64,000 bases of DNA from Thamnidium elegans (GCA_025201345.1 JAIXMG010000017.1:124001-188000), one strand, 5' to 3'; shown: positions 1 through 11,852, counted from the stretch's first letter. Notes: a model not told the origin generated them from the letters alone. Translations and numbers: made by a program.

Positions 1-1285
1 AGCTGACAACAATCGACATCCTGCGCAACTTTTTATTAAGTAGATGGAACAGCGACTTAAAATACCTGAACCTGGACGACATGCACTCAGACCCCATCCT
101 GAAGAAATCCGCTATTAAACCACCTGGTTCTCCTGGCTCCAACGCCATTGTTGGTCCTGCCATGATGAAACTCGCAGGTGAAATGTTCGCCGACATCATC
201 ACCATCTCTTTCGCTCGTAACCACCTCAAAAACGTACAACAAATCTCCACCTTGGCTCAGTATCTCCCCAACGTCCAAAACATCTCCTTTCAAGAAAACT
301 TGATCAAGGATTATGCAAATTTGGAAGCCTTGAGCGGTACTGGAAAATTAAAGAATTTAAGAGAGCTTTTAATGGCTGGTAATCCCTTATGTGAATTAGA
401 AATGAAGCAAAGAGGTAACAATAGAGCTTATATTCGCAATATGGTAAAGAGATTTCCTTCCTTGGTCTTGTTGGACGGCGTGCCTGTTCAATTGACTGAA
501 GAAGAAATGGCCACTGTGCATAAAACAGGCCGTGTCTTGCCTGTGGATACAAAGCCTAATTTCTTTGATAATGAAATCAGTCAAACTGCTGCTATTGACT
601 TTATCTCAAAGTACTATCAATTGTTTGACGCCAATAGAATTGCCTTAGCTGTCATGTACGATGTAAATGCCATCTTCTCAATTACTACCAATATCAAACT
701 TCGTGCTCAACAAAAGATTAGGAGAAAGGATAAAAAGAAGATGATGGATGATGAAGAAAAATTAACTTGGACTACATTAAGTAGAAACCTGATGGGAAAG
801 GCTAAAAGTAAGTTTTATTATTATTATTGTGCTTGCTGGAAAACTTATTTTATATAAAAAAAAAGAGCAAGAAGGTAAAGGCCTTTTGGTTGGTCCCGAT
901 GTGATTGGAAACACAATATGTAGATTACCTACTACTATTCACGATTTGCAAAAGACAAATGACTTTGTAGTTGACGCTCATCAATCACCTGTTGGTTTAG
1001 TCATCACTTTACACGGTGAGTTTAAGGAAGAAGAGTCTACTCCACCTTATTCTTACGATCGTACATTTGTTCTTCGTCCTGCTACACCAGAGACACCGTA
1101 AGTGATTATTTATTTTTTTTCTTTGCAAGAATATATACTGACTTTTTTTTTAAAAAAAAAACAGTGCTATGGCTGCTGGTTGGCCCTATGTCATTATGAG
1201 CGATATGTTATGCGTTCGTGATTATATCGGAAATCAAGGTTTCAAACCTCAAGCAGCCGTACCCACTAGTACTTTTGCTTGTTAA
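1..1285 (+). CDS. mex67: Mex67/NXF1-like mRNA export factor, 5' end outside window
   Basis: Nuclear mRNA export receptor that carries mRNPs through the pore, normally with an Mtr2/NXT1 partner bound to its NTF2-like domain. The reading frame is open from base 3 and already coding, so the first exons lie left of the window. Visible order: end of the RNA-binding region (RWN...LKYLNL), leucine-rich repeats (SFARNHLKNV, NLRELLMAGNPL), then the NTF2-like domain (DFISKYYQLFD; SYDRTFVLRPATP; AGWPYVIMSDML). Three exons: 3-807, about 866-1097, 1165-1285. The second exon could also start at 872 or 875, since all three AGs keep frame. The frame stops soon after the NTF2-like fold, and no C-terminal UBA-like (TAP-C) domain is found before the stop or in the next 2 kb. 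Family assignment is firm; the missing tail could be real or mark a paralogue. Confidence 0.88.
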
Positions 1286-1357
1286 TAGGATGCATAAAAA
1301 ATTCATTTCGGGCTTTCCCTTTTAATATTGTTTTTTTTTTCCTCTTTTAGAATACTA

Positions 1358-1382
1358 ATATATATATATATATATATATATA
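1358..1382. repeat. TA dinucleotide microsatellite
   Basis: About twelve tandem TA units, just downstream of the Mex67 stop codon, flanked by T and A homopolymers. Confidence 0.9.
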
Positions 1383-3532
1383 AAAACCTCCTAGATTTAT
1401 ATACCAACTGTATTTTTTTTTTTTGAGGTTTTATTTTTATATTTGATAAACATAATAAATAAGTACAGTAAAAAAAAAAATTATAAAATACTTCTGATTT
1501 ACAATACAAAAAAAAAAAATAAGTTGTCGTCTTAAACCTCCTCTGATTAAGCGCAATGTTTAGGGTCTTTTGAGTGTAGCAACCAATATAAATGTTATCA
1601 TTTTCTATATGCAACATTGGCTTCACCTGTAGAGAGCATAAAAATATCCGCCGTATTAACTTAATGACGACCGGATATAAAAAAAAAAAATGCCCCTCAT
1701 GCGTAGTTACAGAGCATGTCGCATAAAGGATTTGAATCTTATCCAAAAAAAAAAAAAATATCTAAAAACATTAGGTCTCACTAAATACCTACCTTACATA
1801 GCGCTTTCAGGTTACCCGATCCAAATATAGCCCTATGTACACTATCTGTTGGGAGCGACTCTAGATATTCTGGTTATGCGTATTATCAGACTCCAAGAAT
1901 TACCGGGGAGACTGTATCCTTTTTGTACGGGCATAAAAAGAAAACAAAAAATGCTCAAAAAAAAAAAAAATGAATATAAGCTCTTTTAAAAAGTACATAA
2001 AGAAAAATACTTACTGGTAGTATGCCTTGCAATAGGAAAAGAGATTTATTCTGATAGAATAAATACTGATAAAATGGATGCTCACTTTTTTTCTTTTTTT
2101 TTTTTTTTTTTTTACTTGTCATCTATTTAATACACTTGTTTCACGCAAGAAAGTTCAAAAAAAAGCACTGTGATATATTTTTGCCTGTTCTTGAAAATTA
2201 GACACTTCCATACAATTCCTTCATAAAGTAAATAAACACGTCTCAAATTTAGTTGCAACAACAAATGAGGGATTAATTAGAAAATATTCTTTCTTTTAAT
2301 AGAAAAAAAAAAGATGCTCTCGTCTGTCTTTGCGCCACATCCAACCTCTTGGTTACTGTCGGTCACTAGGGTAATACGTGAACTAGTCTTTTTTTTCTAA
2401 AAAAAAAAAAAAATGCACTTGAAAGTTACTTTTTTTTTTTTGCACCGTAAAAAAAAAATCTCTTTTTAACCAGTGTAAATAATTGCTTTGAAGTCGTAAT
2501 ACCTGTATTAATAATTTAGAGTTTGTGTAATGGTAAAAGTTGCCAAGAATTTCATCAGCCACTTGAAAATAAAACACACGGGTTGGGTATCCTTAACACC
2601 ACATTACTCCTTTTTTAGCCTCATCGTGGTAACAATACGCGGTATGGCTTTATTTTAAATCTCAGTGGTTTAAAAAAAATGGTTTTATGGAAATACATAT
2701 CATGTTCATTTTATGATGTAATAAAAGTGTCGTATTACCGCCACACGACTATCTACGTCTTTAGTTTGATAGAATTACCTGGTTCCCGCGAGAAAAAAAA
2801 AAGTAGGTTCCAATACCCAAACAATCCAGAAAATGAATTGCAGAAAAACAAGCTTTTTTCAGGTACCAAAAAAAAAAATAAAAAATAAAAAAAAAAGAGT
2901 TTGCTTGAACAAAAAAAAAAAATCTGATTTTTATGTGCTAAAGTTAAATATAATGAGTTACCAAAAAAGGGACGTTTAGCTTTTCCAGGCGCAACCTTGT
3001 TAAATCTTCTGGAGGTCGTACCCTTAAATTTTTTGGGGGGAGTAATTTACCAGAGAAAAAACAGTACCTCGCGGTTTGTCGAAAGGCCTGCCACCTTCCT
3101 ATTACCGTTTCCGTAACGAGGCAAGTCTAATAGAATTGCGCTCCTCAAGTATTACTAGAGCAGTAGCTTTACTGTATATACCATTTATTTGTCGCGGGGT
3201 ATCTTCCGTTTGGACAATTGCTTGTATAACACAACATTAAATTGTTGGTACGTGGACATATATACTTGTAGATACAGCAAAATCGTTTCAAAAGTGAATA
3301 ACTGAAGTTAAAAGAAAGAGAAAGTTTGCCTATTTTCCCTTAAAAAAGGAAGACAAAGAAAGAATTTTGGGTGACACGTATTTAAGCTTTCATCGGCTGA
3401 TAGGGAAAAAAAAAAGCCTGTTAACTAATCAACTTTTTATGCGTTTTTAAAATAAAATAAAATGGCTAATAAAACTTTATTTTAGTCGGAATCAACACCG
3501 ACTTAAACACGTTTTATTTGATTGTTGAACTG

Positions 3533-3540
3533 TATATAAA
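3533..3540 (+). promoter_or_regulatory. TATA box of the MIR-domain gene
   Basis: TATATAAA lies about 70 bp upstream of the ATG at 3612, followed by a pyrimidine-rich stretch ending in a T run. Position and context fit a core promoter; no transcript start is proven. Confidence 0.55.
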
Positions 3541-3611
3541 AAGGGTTACTATTCCTTATTCTAATCCTTTATCTCTTATTTTTCTTTTTTTTTAAAAACT
3601 AATTTTAAAAC

Positions 3612-4387
3612 ATGTCTGGTAAGCTTTTTACTTTGTTATTATTTAATATGTTTTTTTTTAACATGATATCTTAGACGAAGATTACAACTGCGGTTCTCCT
3701 GCTGATGGTGCTATCCAATACGGTAACCATATTAGTTTAAAGCACAATATGACCGGTCGTTTCTTGACCGCTCAAGATGGCAACATCTATGAAGAAGGTA
3801 GTGGTCAACAAAAGGCTTACTGTGGCGCTTGGGAATCCTCTGAAGATACTACTTTCATTGTTATCCCTCGTATTGGTTCTGATGCTGAACCTGGAACTGA
3901 TGTTAACTTTGGTGATGTTATTCGTATCAAGCATTTGCCTACTCGTTTAAACCTCCATTCTCATGAAGGTTTCCAAAGTCCCGTCACTGGACAACAAGAA
4001 GTTACTTGTTATGGCGATGACTATACTATGGATGAGAATGACGAATGGATTGTTGAACAATGGACTTATGATGAAGAAGAGAATGAAGAGTTTGACGTTG
4101 AAGACGCTGTAAGTTTTTCTTGTCTATTTTTTTTTTTTTTTTTTCTCGGTAAATTAACTCTTATTATTTTAGACTTGGTATACTGGTCGTTCTTTCTTCC
4201 TTCGTCACGTTCCCACTGGTTTGACATTGTAAGTTCACTGCATTAACTGGTTAACCAAATTTGTTAATTTTTTTTTCTTTCTTTCTGTAGGCATAGTCAC
4301 GATGAACTTCTTAATGATGATGATAATGAAGTTGCTTGTTTCGGTGATGGACCTGATGAGAACGATAGATGGCGTGTTGCTTTCTAG
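3612..4387 (+). CDS. MIR-domain (beta-trefoil) protein
   Basis: Predicted protein of 197 residues from four exons: 3612-3618, 3675-4108, 4173-4228 and 4291-4387. The first exon is only 7 nt and the second intron contains a long T run. Repeated signatures are typical of MIR motifs, as in SDF2, protein O-mannosyltransferases and IP3/ryanodine receptors: YGNHISLKHNMTGRFL, GDVIRIKHLPTRLNLHSHEG and GRSFFLRHVPTGLTL. There is no signal peptide, transmembrane segment or ER-retention tail, so it is not an ordinary SDF2 and is probably cytosolic. The protein is acidic (EEENEEFDVED near residue 140). The substrate is unknown; carbohydrate or protein-surface binding is only an inference from the fold. 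Confidence 0.8.
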
Positions 4388-4553
4388 ATGTATTACCCCC
4401 CTCTTTTATATCCTCTTGTAATAAAATAACCATTTTTAAAAATACTTTTAATCATCTTTTTACTGTGTTATTTGTTACACCATTTTTTTGAATATCACAC
4501 AGAGTAAAACGTTTTATTCTAAATTATGAAGAAATCGTGTGTGTGGGGAATAT

Positions 4554-6173
4554 TTATTGTTTTGGTATTAATGTAAATGCCATTTCTTTTAATTCAGACT
4601 TTGCTTTTTCTTTATTCTTGAAATCAATACTACAAAAAAAAAATATATATATAAGCAAAAAAAAAAACAAAAAACCCCCCCCCCCACTTACGTGGATATG
4701 CCCTTGAATTCATATTGATCACCATAAACCAAATTAAAAAACTTTGATTCAAACTCTTTACCAGAGGCTTCACGTTGTTTGGTATCCTCGCGTTGCTTAT
4801 CTTCTATCCTTGTTTTTTCCTCTGTAGCTGTATCCATATCATCTTTTACAATAGCTGCAGATACTTTAGACCAAAGTCTAAAACATAATGTAAATTAATT
4901 GAAATAAAAAAATAAAAAAGGGAGTGCTATTACCTTCTTGATTCTATCTCCTGTTGATCTGGTATATCTTGAACAATCATAGGATGAATTACAGCTGTCT
5001 TGACATCAAAGAACATATTTTTACTTGAACCCTACAATTAAAAAATATATATATATGCGTTTAAAAAATAAAAACGTATTAGTAATAAAATAAATATTCA
5101 CCTTTGCCATCTTGATAAATATCTCATTTGACCATTGACCTGATATTTCATAAAGAACTTCACCTGTTGATTCTCTCTTTACTTTACCAGAAACAGAATT
5201 GTTTTGACCAGAAAAGAATCCCTAAAATAAATATAAAAAAAAATCTACGGCTTTATATTCATATATGAAATGGTTTTTTTTTTCTGTATTACCTTGGTTT
5301 TAAAATCCAGTTCACATATCAAATCGCTAGTTCGACAACGAACCACACAACTATCGCCCAATTCTAAAACCATTTTCCCGACTTAAAGGAGCACAACACA
5401 ATTAGAAGACCTTTTTTTTTTTTTCTCTTGGCAAAAAAATAAAATAAAATTTGTACTTACACAGGATACCTCTAGCATAGACATTAGGCATTGTAATATC
5501 ATACCGTTCATTATGCAAGTGCGTAAAGATGATATGATTTTCTCCTTCCATTAACGTAGCTGCGCTGTTACCAAGAAACCTAGACTTGGGACGAAGATCA
5601 CCTTGGATATAGACGCCGTGGTCAGGACTACCGTAATAATAAGCAGAAATAGGTGGATGATGAGATACTTGCTCTGCAACATAAATTGCTTCTGATCCAT
5701 TCGGGTACTTGTATTTACATCGAAAGATTTCACCCAATACAGGATTATAAGGTTTTTTGACTCCCTGATTATTATTTTTTTTTTTTTGTAAGAAAACAAA
5801 AACAAAACTTTTTATTTATTTATTTTTACCTTGGGTTTAATGTACCAGCCAGATAAGAAATAACGTACTACATCTAAAAATCTAGCAACTGGGTCTACTT
5901 TATTGCTTGCTCTAGAAATCATATGAGTGCGTGCGTGCAGTAATACATGTAAAAAAAAACTTACTCTATCAGTATATCTGGATGACTAAAGAAATCACTT
6001 ACTCTTTCTAGCATGGACCTTGGTTCAAGTACAAATGTAGGTAAAGTAACTCTTTGTAAATCCATATCTTTACGAAGCTGGTTGATAATACCCATAAGGA
6101 TACTACGAGAATTATCTTCCAAAACCTCTGTACAATCCGGATCTCCTTCTACTGCTGTTGTACGTCCAAGCAT
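4554..6173 (-). CDS. Oxysterol-binding protein-related protein (Osh6/Osh7-like)
   Basis: Lipid-transfer protein of the ORP family. The signature EQVSHHPP is in exon 3, and LPTFVLEPRSMLERVSDF near residue 45 resembles the short Osh6/Osh7/ORP group, which in yeast exchanges phosphatidylserine for PI4P at membrane contact sites. Eight exons (minus order): 6173-5965, 5911-5830, 5764-5461, 5381-5293, 5221-5102, 5031-4934, 4877-4692, 4629-4554. They join in frame to 387 residues. Only the ORD lipid-binding core is present; no PH domain, ankyrin repeats or FFAT motif is seen. The last intron has an 11-C run directly after the 5' splice site. The start ATG is the first in the conserved frame and follows A/T homopolymers. 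Confidence 0.88.
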
Positions 6174-6381
6174 GATAACAAAGTATTAAACAGAACAAAA
6201 AAAAAACAAAAAAAAAGAAGAAAGATAAAGGAAAAAAAAAAAAGTCCATCCTCTCCTTTTTTTTTTAAAAAAAAAAATAAAAGGGTCCTCAGCCAATAAC
6301 AAATAAAAAAAATTCTATGGTTTCTACGTTTTTGGTATTGAACAGCCGACATTTTTTTTTTTTTTTTTTTTTTTTTTTATT

Positions 6382-6957
6382 TTATTTTAAAAGAACTGGT
6401 CCTGGTTTAAACCACTTGTTTAATAAAGTGCCCGCTAAAGAAGTAGAAGCGTCTTTTAAAATCGACCTTATCGAATAATTTGACGTCGATCTACGCAAGA
6501 ACAAAGTATGCTCCGTTTCCACTGGTATCACGCTTCTTTGTTTTGGACAAATTAAAAGCGATCGCATTTGATCTTCCAAACATATCAATGCGCGTTCAAT
6601 ACCAATAATATGCGAAGCCTGAAGTTTAGCGTCTTGCGCAACTTTTGCAATCGCTTCATGCTTACGCTGTTTAATCTGTATCCAACTATCATATTCCTTT
6701 TTCACCACCTCAAATACATGATGCATTTTAGCGTGCTCTTGTGCTGTGACCCAGACATTGGAGTCCGATAACCTCTTTAACGTCGCATTTACTTTGGCTT
6801 GTTCCGTTAGTGCTTTGGCCAAGTGGTTTCGTATCCTGAACAAACTTTGCTCGTGCTTTTGAACCGTCTTTTGATACTGCTGTAATCGCTTTAGTCTATC
6901 TTGTCTCATCTTTCTCAAGTCGAGATAATGTTTATAAAATAAAGAAACGTTCGTCAT
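6382..6957 (-). CDS. Coiled-coil protein of unknown function
   Basis: Uninterrupted 191-codon frame starting MTNVSLFYKHYLDLRKMR. Residues about 10-140 are almost entirely charged and helical, with heptad-like spacing of Leu/Ile/Ala and many Lys, Arg, Gln and Glu, as expected for a coiled coil. No signal peptide, membrane segment or known catalytic motif is visible. The tail has a Ser/Thr/Arg-rich patch (RRSTSNYSIRS). It lies between two minus-strand genes, with T tracts of 20 or more bases beyond both ends. It could be a cytoskeletal or vesicle-tether accessory protein, but the sequence does not show this. Confidence 0.6.
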   Translation of the reverse strand: MTNVSLFYKHYLDLRKMRQDRLKRLQQYQKTVQKHEQSLFRIRNHLAKALTEQAKVNATLKRLSDSNVWVTAQEHAKMHHVFEVVKKEYDSWIQIKQRKHEAIAKVAQDAKLQASHIIGIERALICLEDQMRSLLICPKQRSVIPVETEHTLFLRRSTSNYSIRSILKDASTSLAGTLLNKWFKPGPVLLK

Positions 6958-7207
6958 TTTTTTTTTTTTTTTTTTTTAAAAAAAAAAGAAAAAGAGAGAA
7001 AGAGTGAGGAAAAATAATGTTTTATATATGTAAATTTTTTTTTTTTATGTATACAATACTATATCTATCATATTTGTTTTTTTTTTAAATTTCCTATGTA
7101 CAAATTATTTACAAGACTTGTAACCACCTAATAAAATAGAAAAAAAAAAAAAGGATATATAATAAAAAAAAAAAAATGAATAAAAAAAAAAAAAGGGTAT
7201 ATAGAAT

Positions 7208-9594
7208 TTATTGTAGTGGTAAGAAAACAGACCTATCATGTTCCATCTTCGTATCCTCTTCTTCTTCTTCTTCTTCAGTATCAGGAACCCATAAATTAAA
7301 TCGATGCGACGTAGAATTGCGGTGCGTCGATTGCGGTTTATCAGATTTACGTACATACACTTCTTCCTGTTGTGCCATAAACACTTTATCCGTATTAACC
7401 GAAGTAGTTACCGTAGGTGCTGTCCAACACTGAATGGGCGAAGTAGGGTTTAGTGACGTCGTGTTTGTATGAACCGTCGTCGTGTATTTATGTTTCATCA
7501 ACTGTGACGAAAACGGTGCGGGTGATCGACAACGACGACTTTCAGGACGCGAGAGTTCAGCATCTTGTACCACTGTAGGCTGGCGATAGTGTTGTACGAC
7601 CGGTGCAGGATGGTGCGTGACCGGTGCATTCTTTTGAGTAAAATGAGGAGGTGCCCATTTTATAAGTTGATTTCCATATTGTTGTGGGGCTTTTGTCATA
7701 ATTTGATTTGGATGGTGTGTATGATCGGGATGAGCTCCTAATCTACGATGCGTATCCGCAATGAAATCATCAGAGTAGCGTTTCGTAGACACTGGGGGTC
7801 CGGGATTATGATGCCCATGGCCATGCCCTTCTATTGTCGAATGATCTACAACTGGTGTACTGGGTCTTTGATGTGCTGCATAATTATACTTGTTCCATAG
7901 ATTAGATGAATTCGGTCTGTCAGTAACAGGATGAACTTTCTGATGAGAGCTGTAAATAGGTCTGCTTTGATTCGACCAAGCGCTGCTAGCGTCTTCTGAA
8001 TCATGTAAGAACCGGTCTACGTGGCTACTTAACCGCTCGTCCTTGATAGCAGAGCACAGTCTGCCGTAACGAGAGACTGGATGATCAGTCTCCCAATCAG
8101 GACAAATTTGGTACGGTGTACGAGGCGTGCTCAATAAATCCAACGGTGTAATCGGTTTGCTAACACGAGACTGGAGTTCTTGTTGACATTTATCCGGGGG
8201 TGTGATGGGCTCCACGTGCATAGACGTAAGATGCATTGGCTCCTCTTGTTCATGAAAGAACCCGTGTGCAAGCGCTTCATCTGCAGACAATCTTTGGTTC
8301 GGATTAAAGAACAAGAACCGTCTTATTAAATCCAACATATTTTCAGTTGCATTTGGAATGACGGTCTCTAACGGTTTAGGTGAAAGCTAATTATTTTTTT
8401 TGTTAGTACACAGTTATAAAAAAAAAATAAAAAAAATAAAAAAAAACTTACGGGAGGAAATTTAAAACCAATCTTGTAAGCTAATTTAACACCTTCTTTC
8501 CATTCACCACCACCGTCTAAAAAGGAAATAGTAGATGCACATTCAATAGGCATAGGTTGCTCCTTGACTTTCTTTCTCGCAAATCCAGGACTGGCTCGCT
8601 TCTCGGGCCTCATGTTCTTCTTTTTCTGACCCACATCCACACCCAGTTTATTCCCGGGACTTCCCAGGATATCACAAATACGATAGATTTGGTCGATTTC
8701 GGATTCTCCCGGGAACAAGGGTTCCAACGTAATGAGCTCGGCAAAGATCGCTCCAATGGCCCATAAATCAACTGGCGCAGAGTATTCAGTAGATCGGAGT
8801 AATACTTCAGGCGCTCGGTACCTATTATAAAAATAAAAAAATTGTTTGATTCCAACTATATATTACACGCAAAGGATCTCCTTACCATCGAGTACTAACA
8901 TATTCTGTATAAGGTGGTTGACTTTTTAATTCTCGAGCTAAACCAAAGTCTGCTAATTTAATAATAGGTCGACCGGTTTTATAGTCGAGTAATAAATTCT
9001 CTGGCTTCATGTCTCTATGAAATATTTGGTGATGATGAATATGTGATACAGCAGACAATATTTGATGCCTAAAGAAAGAGAGAGGGAGGGAGGGAGGGGG
9101 GTTAGGGGTTCATGTTATAAGGAGAGAGGTCTAATTATTTTTAACTTACAATATGTTTCTTAATTCACAATGGTTAAATGGTAGATTATGATGTCTACGT
9201 TCTCTCATTAATTGGTACAGATTACCTCCATCCATATACTCCATGATGAAAGAAAGTTCACAATTAGGTGCCAAGTAACTATCATACAGTTGAACAATAT
9301 TGATGTGTGTTGGAAGTAAATCTAACAACTTTGGTTCAAATTGACCTTGACATTCTTCAATAGTGGTATACTTTTTTTTCATCACTTTGACTGCAACCTA
9401 TAAAGTTTTATGTTAACTTTTTATTATTTGTATATTCTTTTCTTCTTCTTTTAGTGTCCATGTTACTTTTTTTTGAATTACTTTACAAGTTTGTGACTAA
9501 TCTTGTGTTGTGCTTTATGAACTGTACCAAACGACCCATCGCCAATTTGTTCAACAAAGTCATACGCATCATGAGGTGATCCCAGGTGTGTCAT
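7208..9594 (-). CDS. Ime2/MAK/ICK-type (RCK) protein kinase
   Basis: Ser/Thr kinase of the CMGC group. Five exons (minus order): 9594-9487, 9397-9150, 9068-8886, 8821-8452, 8386-7208, giving 695 residues. Visible motifs are the Gly loop IGDGSFGTV (about 17-25), VAVKVMKK (ATP lysine), [11 protein letters not shown] (catalytic loop), ADFGLAREL (DFG) and the activation segment [13 protein letters not shown]. That segment has the TxY dual-phosphorylation site typical of RCK kinases (TEY here, TDY in animal MAK/ICK). Between CDILGSPGN and the FKFPP region sits an insert of about 45 residues with a basic stretch ([14 protein letters not shown]). The last roughly 330 residues form a His/Pro/Ser/Thr-rich tail ending in an acidic run. 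Fungal relatives control meiosis and differentiation; the role here is inferred. Confidence 0.87.
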
Positions 9595-9610
9595 TATTTT
9601 AATATTGTAA

Positions 9611-9644
<34 letters not shown>

Positions 9645-11293
9645 AAAAAAAAAAATAGCCTTTTTATTTTATTTTAAATCAGGCAATAAAATTGAAATAG
9701 CATGTTTTTTTTAAAAAAAAAGTTGCTATCTATTTTGAAAACAAAATGTAACACTGTGCCTTTTAAGAAAAATGGGGTATTTTTTTTGTTTTTGTTTTCA
9801 TGTGTGTTATATAACACAATAGCATGTAAGTGCACGTACTTGGTCTTAGAAAAAAAAAATACCAGTTTTTGGAAAATATATATAAATTGTTGTGTATGAC
9901 CAAATGTTGACAAAAAAAAAAAAAAAAAAAAAGGGCTCATTCAATGTGTTACATGGATATCCCTGCTTCACACTTAATAATCTTTTTTAGATTAATAGGG
10001 GAGGGGATGATGATTAAATACAACAATTGTTGCATTATGAATCATCGTCTTTTTTTTTTCTCGTGATAAAGCTCTACAATTTGACTTTTATGGACGAATA
10101 AATTTATTATAGGTTATACGGAATTTATAAGAGGCCATTAGGGGGTTTTTTTATCAAGACTATATTTAAGTTTCAGGTACACGTACAAAGGTTAACGTAC
10201 GCATATGCAATTAGTTGACAATTCACTATTTTTCTGTCTACTATTGCGATACATATATTGTACTTTAATGTCCAAACAAATCATCATCATCGAAAAAAAA
10301 AACAAGGTAACCGAGAACCGCTAAAATAAAGAGGCTAGTTTGTTATCAAAAAGTCGAATGGTTAAAAAAGTATAAATAGGATATATAATTACCCTACATC
10401 ACATTTTTTATTCTGTGTTTTTGTTATTTGAATGTGGGTTTCGCAGAAGCGGGAATAAGATTATTCCTTTTAAAGTGATTTTTAAGGAATTTGGAAAAAA
10501 AAAAAAAAAAAAGCTTGGGTTTTACACGTATTCATATATTCTACCTTAAAAAGTACAGAATTTGATCACTCACACATTTTTGAGATACTAAGCTGCACGT
10601 CTTCTTTACTGCAAACAATAATAGAACGACCAAAAAAAAAAAAAAAAAACTGGCTTAATATTTTTGAAATAAGCACTAAAAAAATGTTCTGTACAAAAAA
10701 AACACACACACACACACAATTTTACCAGTTTTTATTTCAGTAATTACATAAAATGCTACTGCTAATGTTTATCATAACAATAAATAATATCCCCCCCCCC
10801 CTTTTTTTTTTATTCAATTATAAATGAAAGTGCTACAACTAAAAGCTGAGCAAGTAAAATGCGCTTTGAAGAAAACACATTTTAAGGTCCGAAATAAATC
10901 CAAATTTTAGCCCAAAAAAAAACCCACCTTTAAACAATAATTACTCACTCAGTTTTTACAATAAAAATATGATTCTAGATGGATTAAAACAGCCTAAAAA
11001 TTTACTTTACTAAAATTGGTTTTTTTAAAAAGAAAATCAATATAGATCGCGAGTAATCACAAAAAACATCCAAAAAAGCAAAAGGGGTTGACCCATAAAA
11101 ATAGTTAAAATTGAACAAAAAAAAAAAAAAAAAAAAAATTGAAAAAAATATAGCAGTTTTTAAAACGTAGTTTCCTCATGATTTTTTTGTATTTATATAC
11201 TTTATATACATTCGATCAAGCGTTCTAAAGAAGTCATTCAAATATTTTTACGTTTGAAAGATATTAGATTTTTTTTTAAAAGGAAAACAAGAA
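9595..11293. other. AT-rich intergenic region upstream of tRNA-Ser
   Basis: No gene recognised. Contains very long A tracts (about 9613-9642, 9912-9931, 11118-11139), a CA microsatellite near 10703-10717 and a C10-T10 junction near 10791-10810. Open frames here are homopolymer artefacts. The left end is the likely promoter of the minus-strand kinase. Confidence 0.55.
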
Positions 11294-11375
11294 GTCGCTT
11301 TGTCGGAGTGGTTAACGAGATAGCCTGCTAAGCTATTGCTCTTTGAGCGCGCAGGTTCGAATCCTGCAGGCGACG
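11294..11375 (+). tRNA. tRNA-Ser (anticodon GCT)
   Basis: A complete class II cloverleaf can be folded by eye. Acceptor 11294-11300 pairs with 11368-11374, with G11375 as discriminator. The D arm begins near 11302. Anticodon stem 11320-11324/11332-11336 encloses loop CTGCTAA, with anticodon GCT at 11327-11329. A long variable arm (about 11337-11350) is typical of serine tRNA. T stem GCAGG/CCTGC encloses loop TTCGAAT. There is no intron. It reads AGC/AGU serine codons. Confidence 0.95.
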
Positions 11376-11377
11376 CA

Positions 11378-11383
11378 TTTTTT
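11378..11383 (+). terminator. RNA polymerase III terminator of tRNA-Ser
   Basis: Six T residues start three bases after the discriminator base, the expected Pol III termination signal. A second T run follows at about 11388-11393. Confidence 0.8.
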
Positions 11384-11468
11384 GCTCTTTTTTCGAGTGC
11401 GTTACACAATGTGTTACTACAAAGTGACGTGTTGATATACAAGATACTACTCATCTAATAAATTGAAA

Positions 11469-11472
11469 GTAG
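11469..11472. repeat. Target-site duplication, left copy (GTAG)
   Basis: GTAG directly flanks the left LTR and recurs directly after the right LTR at 16970-16973. If the terminal A of the LTR is counted as host DNA the duplication is AGTAG (5 bp), the usual Ty3/gypsy length. Confidence 0.75.
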
Positions 11473-11613
11473 TGTCAGAGTTATTTTAATAGACAATACT
11501 TTTAGTTGTAAATATATAGTGGTAAAAAGATGACCTTTTATTGAGTTTATATTTTAAAGTAATTTATATCTAAATTGAAGTAGTACACAGCTTATTCTAT
11601 TTTAGCTGTGACA
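11473..11613 (-). repeat. 3' LTR of the Ty3/gypsy element
   Basis: 141-bp direct repeat matching 16829-16969, with terminal inverted TGTCA/TGACA. It has the same strand sense as the element and is its downstream LTR because the element reads leftward. Confidence 0.93.
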
Positions 11614-11617
11614 ATAT

Positions 11618-11626
11618 CCCCTCCCT
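11618..11626 (-). promoter_or_regulatory. Polypurine tract for plus-strand priming
   Basis: In element sense the bases just before the 3' LTR are AGGGAGGGG followed by ATATTG. This is the expected position and composition of a retrotransposon PPT. Confidence 0.7.
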
Positions 11627-11786
11627 AAAGTTTTACTAGTCTAAAGTCAAGTGTTGGATAACAGAGGAAAAAAAAAAAAAAATACAAAAGATTAGGTTAG
11701 AGTGATAATATAATGAAGAGTAAAGAATCTTTGAGTATTGTTTTGATAATAAATTGCTGTTTGATTGAATTAATTTGACTGAATTG

Positions 11787-11788
<2 letters not shown>

Positions 11789-11837
<49 letters not shown>
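11789..11837. repeat. 49-base T homopolymer (A49 in element sense)
   Basis: An unbroken T run lies between the Gag-Pol stop codon and the polypurine tract. In element sense it is an A49 tract about 15 bases after the stop. Its exact length is likely to vary by polymerase slippage or sequencing error. Confidence 0.85.
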
Positions 11838-11840
<3 letters not shown>

Positions 11841-11852
11841 GTTGTTTCATTG

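Larger units (their letters stand above)
1286..3611. other. AT-rich intergenic region without recognisable gene
   Basis: No conserved open frame, tRNA or repeat family is seen. The stretch holds many A or T homopolymers of 8-17 bases, one TA microsatellite and short moderately GC-rich islets (for example around 3000-3200). Open frames here are short and rich in Lys/Phe/Ile from homopolymers, so they are chance frames. Confidence 0.6.

Noticed and set aside
1303..1746. 147-codon minus frame after Mex67
   Set aside because: Made of homopolymer-encoded Phe/Lys/Ile/Tyr, no motif, no splice-consistent partner exons.
11248..11454. Minus-strand open frame across the tRNA-Ser gene
   Set aside because: It is the reverse of a tRNA; it contains the translated T-arm pattern (SPAGFEPARS), a known annotation artefact.
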